This document shows, piece after piece, positions 43,497 to 53,939 of a stretch of 64,000 nucleotides of DNA. This DNA comes from Gordius sp. MW1 (lineage: Eukaryota; Nematomorpha; Gordioida; Gordea; Gordiidae), in the NCBI GenBank assembly GCA_964036665.1, contig OZ038533.1:1474001-1538000 (forward strand), read 5' to 3'. Under the pieces are notes generated by a model. It worked only from the letters and a program-made list of their open reading frames with translations, was not told the DNA's origin and did no database searches. Made by a program: the position numbers and the translations under genes. How positions within the stretch are numbered: the stretch's first letter is position 1; each line of letters starts with the position of its first letter.

Positions 43497-43794
43497 TATT
43501 GAAATTAATAAACAAATTAATTACAGCTCTTTTGATGAATATACAAATTTGTTTGTTTTCAATAAACTTTGATTCAAATTAGGTACTTAATATAAACATT
43601 ATGTTTATTATACAAATTAAGAGTATTATTTTACAACGATTATAAAAGCTCTCAAAGGTTTCCATAGATAAAAATAATTTTTATAAATATACAATTTGAA
43701 TTAATAATTTATAACGATTATAAGAGCTCTAGTGTTTCCACAGCCCAATAATATGTTTTTAAACTTGCCTATAAGGCCTTTAAAACAATTAAAA

Positions 43795-44110
43795 TTTTAA
43801 TGCTGCAAAAAATATTGAACATTCTTCTGTTTAAAGTTTTTTTTAATAACAACTGAGCATATTTTGAAAAAAACTAAACATTTTTTGAAAAAAAAACTTA
43901 ATATTTTTTTAAAAACAACTGAATTTTTTCTGAAAAAAAACTTAACATTTTTTGAAGAAAAACTGAATATTTTTTGAAAAATTACTGAACATTTTTTTCC
44001 AAAAAAACTGAGCACTTTTTAATTAAAATCTGAGCATAAAGAACTGAACATTTTTAATTAAAAATCTGAGCAAATTGAATTAAAAACTGAGCACAAACAA
44101 CTGAGCATTA
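43795..44110. repeat. Degenerate 'aactgaacattttttgaaaa' array, candidate right MULE terminal repeat
   Basis: About a dozen approximate units of about 25 bp (a-ctgaacattttttgaaaa; aatctgagcaaattgaatta). It is inverted relative to 38,990-39,190 and ends in 'catt-tggaatttttcac...aaataacacccaa'. A fragment of the same end lies at about 56,333-56,390. Confidence 0.55.
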
Positions 44111-44595
44111 TGGAATTTTTCACTATGAATTTAAATAACACCCAAATAATAATATCAAGTAAATACTCTACTATATTGTAATAATAAATGTAAATGTATT
44201 ATATCGGTTTTGGCCATCTGTAACCCATTTTAATTTAGATTAACACATTCTATCCTTATCTTATACCACGCATGTAGTAGTAGCACAGCACCATACCATA
44301 TAACTCCCCTCCCCCCTTCTCTTTCCCTTCTCACACAACCCAGCTTATAATGCGAGCATGGGGATACCCTTGCTCCAAAATATTCACACTCAAAGAGCAA
44401 GGCTAGTCGCCTTGCTCCAACCCTGCTCTACTCCGGGCCATCCCTGCTCCCAACCCCGTTCCACCCTGCTCCAACCCAACATAACCCAAATATTATTTTG
44501 TATGGGAGGCGATGCGCTACTATGCTATGACGCATACATATCCATATGCATAAGTTTAGAGAGGGAGGGAGGGGTAGAGGATAGTCGTGCTGTGC

Positions 44596-47500
44596 TAGAG
44601 CCCTGCAAAATTGAATTTTATCGGCCCGAGCCCGACACGAGCCCGAAACCTTTTTTTATTTTTTGCCCGAGCCCGACCCGAGCCCGATTTATTTTTTTCA
44701 CTCAGGCCCGACCCGAGCCCGAGCCCGGCCCGACTTTTGTAAAAATGTAAATTTGTACCAATTTTATTTCAAAAATTTATTTATAAATATATTACGTATC
44801 GCGAATATTATGACGCATCGCCTAAAATGGCGGAAAAAAGGAAAACAACATAATCATCTTGGAATCTATACAAATTAGTATATATATCCCTCAAAGGATT
44901 TGGAAAAAGTTGCCGTTATCGGAAGTTCTGCACGAAAATTATATTAATTCTTATTATGCACTACAAACGGAATCCTCTACTATTTACCTAGAAATTCTTC
45001 ATGTATCACTTATCTATTAACATTGGTACATTACTTATCCCTATTTTATTAACATTCATAGTTCTTTTTACAATACATATTTAGGCCTAAATTTATATAC
45101 ATAAAAATAAATATTAAACATAAGTCCACATACAATGCAACAATCACCTTTTTCATACACATATTATCCTTAAAATGTTCAGAGGTTTTTTTATAAAACT
45201 AATATCTATATAATTTATATAATCTTAATAATGGTTCACCAAATGCTTTAATTCCTAAAATAAGTTAAAAATGGTTTCAACTAAATCCTTTTGTTATACA
45301 TGCAAAAAACTTATTAGCCTCAAAAAAAAATAACTGTTTTATAATACATGGCCACCCTTCTGCTCGTTGTATCTCCTCTGCGAAATTCCCACCTGCTAGC
45401 CCTCTTATTCCACCTCTTGCCTCCATAATAGAGGATGCTCCTCATAATGCCCCTTGCTCGTCCAACTCAGATACTCAATCCTTAGACAGCCCCATTATTA
45501 CCACTTCTTTGGACTATTCTTGGAGTGATTCTTTTTTAGCCTTAACCTTCCCCAATACTATTTCAAGAATCCCTAGGGGAGCTCGCCCGGCTTCTCAACA
45601 GTTTTTAATCAACCTTATAACTTCCATAACAAACTCTCCCTCAAATCTTACTAACTGGGATAAACTTTTCAGGTTTACCTTTCACACCTTATATGTAAGA
45701 GGACCCAACGCTGAAAAACTGTCCAAACATATTAAAGACTCCTTTTTAAATTTCAATATTGATAATATTTTTAAAAATACCCCCCAGCACAAACAATCCC
45801 CAAACTCCTCCACTGCCAAGCAAACTGCTAAACTAATTTCTAAAAAAATTGATAACTTTAACCCCAAAAGTGCTCTAAGAATATTTTATGACAATGACTC
45901 AATTGCTCCTTACTCCCTTGATTCATACCAACAACTCAAATCTAAACATCCCCCTCCTCATCGGCAAATCGACTCCCTACCTCAGCCTCTTCCATAAAAC
46001 TAGACTCATCCAACATTCGGGAAGCCATCAATTCCTTTCCCATCGACTCTGCAGCAGGCCTTGATGGTTTCCGCCCTGTTTATTTACAAGACCTGATTAA
46101 CCTCCAAAATGTGAGCGCTGCAATTTTACTCAACTCTATAACGTCCCTATGCAATTTAATTGTCAACGGTAATATTCCTACCGAAATAATCCCTATATTG
46201 TTCGGCGCTAAACTCATCGCTATCAAAAAACCTGATAATTCGGTGAGACCCATTGCTATTGGCAGTGTTTTTCGACGTATAATATCAAAACTCATTTGTA
46301 AGACAATCAAATCCAGTTTAAGCGACAAGTTAATTCCTCATCAATTAGGATTTGGGGTTAAAGGCGGCTGTGAGGCTGCCAGTCACGCTGCGCGGATAAG
46401 ACTAAAACAAATTCCCTCCAATCACTGCATGGTTAAACTGGACTTTGCCAATGCTTTTAATAATATTCGCCGAGAAACGATAATAAATACCTTCATTGAT
46501 GAGTTTCCAAAGTTTTCAAATTACATCAGTTTAAGTTACGGTTGTATATCAAAACTAAAGTTTGGGGACTTTTTAATTGATTCGGCAGAAGGTATTCAAC
46601 AGGGAGACCCCCTAGGTCCACCTCTGTTTTGTCTTGGGATCAATAATTTAACTGAATCCCTCTCAAACCAATGCTCATTATCATTAAACGTCTGGTACCT
46701 GGACGATGCTACCTTATGCGGCCCTCCTGAAGAAATTTCCAAGGCCATTCTTTTAATCCAACATTATGAAACCTCCCTATACTTGAGATTGAATATCTCT
46801 AAATGCGAGATATATCAGTGCCCGGATACAAACAAATTTCCCATTTTTAAGCCCTTTTTAAAAGTTGAATTGATGAGTTTTACTCATCTAGGCTCTCCAA
46901 TAGGTGGGCAAATCGCCTTAAAAGAATTTTTACATAGCCACTTATCAACTCTTATATCGAAGATGGATATTCTTAATACCCTCCCCAAACACCGCGCATT
47001 TTATATCATTAAAAACTATTTCAACATCTCAAAAATTCAACACTGCTTCCGGTCCTCTTCAGCCTTTTTATTGCCCGAGATTTTAAAAAGCTACGATAGC
47101 TTCATGAAGAATACTTTAGAAGCAATTCTTAATATCAAATTCAGCACTTCCTCGTGGCTCCAAGCCTCTTTACCTACTAAAGCTGGCGGCTTGGGCATAC
47201 GCCCAGCTACCTCAATTTCGTTAGTGCGTTTATCTCTTCTTATAAATCTGCCCAAGGATTGATCGACCGTTTAATCACAACAAATGAGGATCCGTCGTTT
47301 GTAGAAGCCCTAGACGTCTGGTCAGCCAACGTCAACCCAGGGACCCCCTTCCCCATAACCTCTAGACAAAAGGATTGGGATGCTGGCCTCGTATCGCGCT
47401 CCGTTGATTACCTCTTATCGAGTTGCGACGCCCGCCAGCACTTCAACCTTAAATCTTTAGTTTTTGACGGATCGGGCCATGAGTGGCTTGAAGCTTATCC

Positions 47501-48479
47501 TAGCTCACTTTCTGGATTGATGTTGGAGGACCCAGAGCTAGCATACGCCATCGCCCTCAGACTAGGAATTCCCTATTCAAAGGAATATTCCTGCCGCAAC
47601 TGCTCCCAGAGCATAGACATTTATGCAAGGCATCCCCTACACTGCCTTTACAATAAATTTAAATATTACATAAGGCACGAAAAGGTGAATAGCCTTATCC
47701 AAGCCGCTTTTAAAAAAGCCAACATTCCCTCCGTTTTAGAGCCGTCAGACCCTTCGTTGGAGGGAAGGATGCGACCAGACGGCTCTACCCTTATCCCTTG
47801 GCAAAATGGTCTACCCCTTAAATGGGATTTCACCTGCATAGACATTTTCGCCCCCTCTAACCAAAACTACTCCGCTCTGACTCTCGCCGAACACCGCAAA
47901 ACGGTTAAATACCAGGCCCTCCTACCATCTAATATCTTTACCCCTATCGTTGCCTAGTGTTCTGGGACTTTTGGTCCGGCCGCCATTAAGCTTTTTAAAG
48001 AAATCAGCCGTCGCTGCCCGCCCTCTAAATATTCCACTAATTTTTTACTTAAACAAAAAATTGGTATTTTTATAGCTAAGTACAATTTTAAATCCCTGGC
48101 CGACAGTTGGCCACTTTTACAAGATGACACATGCGACATTTTTGAATCATAATATTTTTATTTTGTTTTACATCCGCTATATTTTTCGAATTTTGACACT
48201 TCGTTTTTATAATGTTCTTACGTTCAAATAAACAATATATACATTAAAAAAAAAAAAAAAAAAATATGAATAATTATGGTAAATAATACTAACTCTATTG
48301 TTCAAAATAGCTACTATTATTTTTGCTTTTAAGCTTAATCTACACATTGTTGTTTTAAATATTTCATCATCACTCATAGTCAAAGTCATACATAGCATGG
48401 ATAGACCCACTCGGGCAAAAAATAAAAAAAGGTTTCGGGTCGGGCTCGGGCCGATAAAATTCAATTTTGCAGGGCTCTA
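44596..48479. mobile_element. hAT-like element with TAGAGCCCTGCAAAATTGAA termini, containing LINE copy 2
   Basis: The termini match over about 75 bp in inverted orientation: TAGAGCCCTGCAAAATTGAA, tttatcggcccgagcccga, then 'ccttttttttattttttgcccgag'. TAG/CTA ends fit hAT. No 8-bp duplication is clear, because both sides lie inside the outer palindrome. No transposase is visible; the interior is occupied by the LINE. Confidence 0.7.
45290..48264 (+). pseudogene. LINE copy 2: zinc finger, reverse transcriptase, CCHC/endonuclease-like C-terminus; dead, poly(A)-tailed
   Basis: Same family as copy 1. An N-terminal C-x2-C...H...C finger (CYTCKKL; IIHGHPSARC) has a frame break in the A-run. RIPRGARPASQQFL follows at about 45,565. 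The reverse transcriptase starts at about 46,015 with SAAGLDGFRPVYLQDL, then VRPIAIGSVFRRI, QLGFGVKGGCEAASHAARI, KLDFANAFNNI, IQQGDPLGPPLFCLGI and an intact WYLDDAT motif. The C-terminus has CRNCSQS...HPLHC, MRPDGSTLIPW and WDFTCIDIFAPSNQN, then GTFGPAAIKLFKEISRRCP. Frame breaks near 45,975 and 47,220 and a TAG at 47,955 disable it. A poly(A) tract (48,247-48,264) marks the 3' end. Less decayed than copy 1, because the catalytic block is open. Confidence 0.87.
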
Positions 48480-48689
48480 GTTGTGTTGTGTGAGAAGGGA
48501 AAGAGAAGGGGGGAGGGGAGTTATATGGTATGGTGCTGTGCTACTACTACATGCGTGGTATAAGATAAGGATAAAATGTGTTAATCTAAATTAAAATGGG
48601 TTACAGATGGCCAAAACCGATATAATACATTTACATTTATTATTACAATATAATAGAGTATTTACTTGATATTATTATTTTATATATTG

Positions 48690-49760
48690 ATATTAGGATA
48701 CAATATTATTTTAATTTATTTTTTAAATCAAAACAAATGATAATTAAGAAATTATTTTATAAATTGCTTAGTGACCGTCATTCAGCCGAAATATTAGGAT
48801 ATAAAAACCATACCTTATGAATGGAAACCCCAAGGTCTTCTCGGGGTTTTGCATTTCGTTCCGACCTAATGTTTTGGGCTAGAGTTTAAATCTTGCCCCA
48901 AAATTTTAGGTTGGGACGTTGGGGAACCCTTAGGTGGATGCAAAACCCTTGCTAAGCCTAAAAGGTTTTAGGTTAGGTTGGTTTAAAACCTCGAGGTTTT
49001 AAAACAACCTAACCTAAAACCTGACCTTGGGCGGACCTCGGGTCAGCCCCACCTAAGGTTTTCCCACCACTAGGTATTAGGTGAAAATTGAATTTTTAAT
49101 ATTAACAGCAAAGGAATTTAAAATTTCTCTTTTGCAATTAAATTAAATCCAAATAGGTAGCCGGGGAAGCAGGGATGGACCCCTCTACATCCAAAAATCT
49201 TAAATTTGCAATGAGTTTTTTCCCTAAAAATTATAGCATTGTTTTGCTCCTACCCTAAATCATCATTGCCCCCCTCGCATCTAATTTAAATAGGGTTGTG
49301 CATTATAACAAGCGGCCATTATTCGTCTTGAGAAAAACGAAGGAGGGCTAAAAATTTTGAAGTATTATATTGGCCCGAGAACAAAAAATGCAAAACCTCC
49401 TTAATTTTTTACCTTTACTTGGACCCTCTTTATAATTAAGATAACCGTCCTCTTCTAATATGAGTACCACCCCAATTAATATTGTAAATTACTTAAAATG
49501 TTTTCCCATATAAAATCAATCGCTTTTATTGATTTACCGCCAATAACTAATTTAAAAAGCTAGTTATCTCAATAGTAGCCTTAATCGCATTTGTTCCATG
49601 AGTTCAATTACAATCCTGTATGGGGAATTTAAATTCCCACCTGAATAGGTTATAATTAAAAGTTTGTTTCCAGCCATCTCCTTGTAATTGCTGGACTAGT
49701 GTTCGAAAAATAAAAATCCATCATTTCTCTAATTATAGAATTTCTAATTTATACCTCGTT
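48690..49760. other. Spacer with a strong palindrome
   Basis: No gene. From 48,963 to 49,022 a hairpin of about 28 bp per arm reads aggttttaggttaggttg...aacctaacctaaaacct around CTCGAG. Surrounding sequence repeats 'ggttttaggtt', 'ggggttttgcat' and 'acctaaggtt' words, apparently from a MITE. Confidence 0.5.
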
Positions 49761-49764
49761 TTTA

Positions 49765-50850
49765 CGCCTCTGGATTTCAAATCGAATCGAATCGAATATT
49801 TTCCAACTTTTAAGGCAAATTATCTTCCTAACACTTTTTTCCTTAAACGATTGCTTGTGTTTGGCAATAAATTGTTCCGATTGAAAATATTCATTCGCAA
49901 AAGGTAAATGGTCCAGGCAGAGAAAGAAGATTCTTTGCCAATTTTTGGATGGCTAGAAAACCACGTTGATTCGATTTTCACCATTGTCAACATTGGAGGC
50001 CACGGTTTGTGCAAAAATGTCTCCAATGGAGACTTCGCCTTGTCGCTCTTGATAGACGATCCAGTGTTGATACCTCGCTACTTGATATAAAATCGGGCTG
50101 ACTTCCTGTAACAGTTTCCAATTCATCTTTAATTTTTCTATAGGATATGCCATGTACTGGTGATAAACACTCAAATTGAACCTTAAATCGACGACACTCA
50201 CTAATAAGACTATCTTCTTATTGAATGCCATTATCTTCAATTTTCTGTATGGCCCTTTTGACAGCATGATCTTCTGTGATGGTTGATAATTTACCGGTAA
50301 TACCAAGTTCTAGGATTCGTCCCCCGGATATTAAATTAGTTGCACTGTAAAAGGGAAAAAGTATCAATTTAACCTTTACAATTTGTTCCCATTCAATGTT
50401 GGATGAAAGGCTTAATCCAATGCCTGCCTTACTAAAATAGCCTTTTCTATCATTATATAGGTGCTATTCCATCTAACTACATAAGTTTTGCCTTTATGTA
50501 ATTAATTGGTGGGTCAAATTTTATTTACATATAGCCTTTAATCGTGAAATATTTTTGGGCTGTCTTGCAATTTTATTAAAGTTCATATTTGGATTAAGTT
50601 GTGATCCTCGTTCTCTATAACTTATGTAAGTTTAATTTTATAAACTTTTGTAGCAGGAAAAATAACTAATGCATGCGGTAAGATAAAAATATCTAATATC
50701 TGCGTAGCGCCTATTTAAATTAAACCCTAAAATAAAATTAAATTTTTTCAAGGATTCGATTCGGATTTTCGAATCTTAGCAGCGTAAATATTCAATTCGT
50801 TCGAATCCGAATTCGAATCGAATCTCGAATATTTCCCAGAGGCGTACTCG
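49765..50850. mobile_element. DNA element with ACGCCTCTGG termini and GAATCGAATCGAATA subterminal repeats
   Basis: The left end 'tacgcctctgg...aaatcgaatcgaatcgaat' and the right end '...gaattcgaatcgaatctcga...ccagaggcgta' are inverted. Minus-strand coding-like stretches inside are NEYFQSEQFIAKHKQSFKEK, SVYHQYMAYPIEKLKMNWK and YQHWIVYQERQGEVSIGDIF. They lie in different frames and I do not recognise the family. Likely a decayed cut-and-paste transposon. Confidence 0.5.
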
Positions 50851-50987
50851 TTTTGAAGTTAAACCCATTAGATTTTAAAGCAAATCATTGTAAATATTAT
50901 AAGGGAATGGTTGTAAATTAGTCGAAATAACAATAATCCCACTAAAATAATAATAACAATGAGTACTGAGACAACTATTAACTAAAT

Positions 50988-51800
50988 CAATTGCTATGCA
51001 ATTTATGGGCTCGCTTTTTGGTGTCCGTCCGTCCGTCCGTTACCTATTTTCGTTTCAACTTTCTGGTTCAATTTTCGGAGAGGACAAAAAATTTTTTTTT
51101 TAAATTAAGTTAATATTTTGTTCTTGTTAATACCATTGATAATATGACTTTTTGACCGTCCGCTGGCCACTGACCAATGAAAACAATGACCATTGGCCAA
51201 ATTGTAATTCGAAGTTTTTTTTTCGTTTTTGAGTTGGTATATTAGGTTCCCCTACAAGGGCCTATGCCTCTTCTGATATGAGTCCCTGTGCCCCCCCCCT
51301 CCTACAAAAGCCTATGCCTCTACTTATGTGGGTTTGAATCCCGGCGAGGGAAAATTCTTAATTTCTGTTTCAATACCCGGAGAGGGCAAAATTTTTGTTT
51401 TTTTTTTAAATTAAATTAATATATTGTTCCTGTTAATACCATTGATAATGTGACTTTTTGACCGTGTCCTGGCTACTGACCAATTAAAAAAATGACCATT
51501 GGCCAAAGTATAAATCGAATTTTTTTTCGTTTTTGAATTGGTATATTAGGTTAACATTGACAATTACCCTATGCCCTCCCCTACAAAGGCCTATGCCTCT
51601 ACTCATATGGGTCCCTGTGCCCCTACAAAGGCTTATGCCTTTACTGATGTGGGTTCGAATCCCGGAGAGGGCAAATTCTTTTAATTTTTATTATTTAATT
51701 AATATATTGTTCTTGTTAATACCATTGATAATATGACTTTTTGACCGTGTCCTGGCTACTGACCAATGAAAAAATGGCCATTGGCCATATTGTATTTATT
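50988..51800. mobile_element. Composite repeat copy 2 (left end plus SINE-like units)
   Basis: 'attgctatgcaatttatggg' and 'tccgtccgtccgtccg' open the copy at about 50,990. It contains three CCATTGG-type units and B-box-like 'ggttcgaatcccgg(c/a)gaggg' at about 51,333 and 51,650. The C/T-rich hairpin right end is missing. Confidence 0.7.
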
Positions 51801-51965
51801 TCGTTGATTAGGGCGGCATCTAATGAGTCATAAAAGAAATTTATGAGCAGGAAACTTAGTTACTAATGGTAAACATTTTTTGATTCCCTTGTCATATGTC
51901 AATAAGAAATCAATTTAAATTCCATGAAAATATATTTTGTAATTTATCAAAAAACTATGCTTCTA

Positions 51966-52146
51966 AAATGCATGGGCCTAGCCAGGGGGGGCAGGGAGGA
52001 GCATCTGCCCTCCCCCTTTTAATCTAAAAATTAGTTAATATTTAATATATAGTTATAGGTAACTTTTCAAAAAGTTATTTTTTGCCCCTCTTTAAAACAT
52101 TATTGCCCCTCCCCCTCTCTAGTTCCAATTCTGGCTCCGCCCATGT
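51966..52146. mobile_element. MITE of the GGGCGTAGCCAGG group
   Basis: The ends are 'catgggcctagccagg' and 'ctggctccgcccatg', with an interior rich in 'ggggg(c)aggg' and 'cctccccc'. The element is 'atg'-flanked at both ends; no longer target duplication is clear. Confidence 0.65.
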
Positions 52147-52419
52147 TAAAATGTATAAATTGCTATGTTTTAAATTATTAACGATTTTAAAATGACATTC
52201 TAATATCTTATATTTGAAAATAAATTAATAAATTGTTTTTTAAGATTTTAATGAAGATACTTTTAGGTTAATTGCGGCACTCCTACATGAGTTTTTCAAA
52301 ATTAAACAATCTATAGGGAAGTGAGCATGTTCAAAAATTGACGATCCATCACGACTAGATAACCTCTCCCCCCTCTCCCTATAAAATCAAAAGTTTTTTA
52401 CACGCACGGGGTAATATTA

Positions 52420-53913
52420 ATTGCTATGCAATTTATGGGCTCGTTTTTTGGTTGTCCGTTGTCCGTCCGTTGTCCGTTGTCTACCCTATCTATTTGCATT
52501 GGGTATATTAGGTTATCGATTTTTTAAATTAATGCATGAGAAAGAGGTGCCCCACCCCTCATCTCTATTTCCCTCGCTGTGTTATTTTTTAAATTAATGC
52601 ATAAGAGGTGCCCCACCCCTCATCTTTATCTCCCTCGGTGTGTTATATATAAGATTTGTTAGAAAATCTATTATATAATAAACATAAATAAAAGTTGTTT
52701 ACTTTTAATTGCTATGCAATTTAACTAGTTTTTTAGTTAGAATCCCTGAGTTTTTTTTTTGACTCTTATGATTGTTCTTGTTACTAACATTGATACTAAG
52801 AATTTTTGGCCGTCCGCTGGCTCCTGACCGATGGAAAAAATTACCATTGGCCAAAATGTGAATCGAAATTATTTTTTTCATTTTTTTTGACTATTATGAT
52901 TGTTCCTGTTCCTACCATTGCTATTATGACTTTTTGGCCGTCCGCTGGCTGCTGACCGATGTTATATAATAAACATAAATAAAAGTTGTTTACTTTTAAT
53001 TGCTATGCAATTTAACTAGTTTTTGGGTTAGAACCCGGAGTTTTTTTTGACTCTTATGATTGTTCTTGTTACTATCATTGATAATAAGAATTTTTGGCCG
53101 TCCGCTGGCTCCTGACCGATGAAAAAAATGACCATTGGCCAAAATGTGATTCGAAATTTTTTTTTTGTTTTTTTTACTATTATGATTGTTCCTGTTCCTA
53201 CCATTGCTATTATGACTTTTTGGCCGTCCGCTGGCTGCTGACCAATGGAATAAAATGATCATTGGCCAAAATGTGATTCGAAAATTTTTTTTTCGTTATT
53301 TTTGACTATTATGAATTTATATCCACTTTTACCGTGTGCTGTCTGCTGACCAATGGAAAAAAATGACCATTGGCCAAAGTGAGCATCAAAATTTTTTTTC
53401 CGTTTTTTTGGCTATCATTGACTTATAGAGTATCTGTTAGTACTGACCAATGGAGAAAAAATGACCATTGGCTAAATTTTTGATTTTTTTAATTAAAAAT
53501 TGTTCAAATTTAACAAAAAATTTCTCCCAACAATTCTGCAAATTCTTAACATTGTGATGTTTTATAATATAATGTTTGTTAGACCCATAATCACTAAAGG
53601 CCATAAAAACTAATGTAATACGCAACTAGATGCAAACACTGAATCTAACCCTAACCCTTGCCTCTATTACATTTTGCCTATATTAAATTTTGCCTATAAA
53701 TGGAAAATTTGTATAAATAATTAATTAATCATTAGGCATTTAATACCCCCCTATAGGCATTCTCGCCCCTTCCCACCTTTCTCGCTCATAAATTGCATAG
53801 CAAATATGATACATTTATACGGAGTATAGATGAGTCGTCCCCCCTTCCCTTCCCCTCCTCCCCTTCCCCCTCCCTTCTCCCCCTTCCCACGAGGGCCGAA
53901 GGCCCGAGTTTTA
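52420..53913. mobile_element. Composite repeat copy 3, both ends present
   Basis: The left end is 'aattgctatgcaatttatgg' at about 52,420. The right side has 'ctcataaattgcatagcaaa' (about 53,787), the C/T-rich tract and the 'cgagggccgaaggcccgag' hairpin plus T-run ending near 53,913. The interior has the CCATTGG array (52,740-53,470) and an 'aatctaaccctaacccttgcc' segment shared with 38,890. Confidence 0.75.
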
Positions 53914-53939
53914 TTTTAATCTAACCGAATTATTGATTT

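Larger units (their letters stand above)
44143..48682. mobile_element. Inverted-repeat composite: outer arms about 200 bp
   Basis: The left arm 44,143-44,341 (aataataatatcaagtaaat...tctttcccttctcacacaac) is the reverse complement of the right arm 48,482-48,682, nearly identical. The arms continue inward into the hAT-like TIRs (44,596 and 48,479), except that the left side carries an extra 250 bp (44,342-44,595) of 'ctccaacc/ctgctcc' repeats. The whole 4.5-kb segment is a palindrome loaded with a LINE. Confidence 0.85.

Noticed and set aside
44358-44750. 130-codon plus-strand ORF with PEPDTSPKPFF
   Set aside because: Runs through 'ctccaacc' repeats and the hAT-like TIR; no conserved domain.
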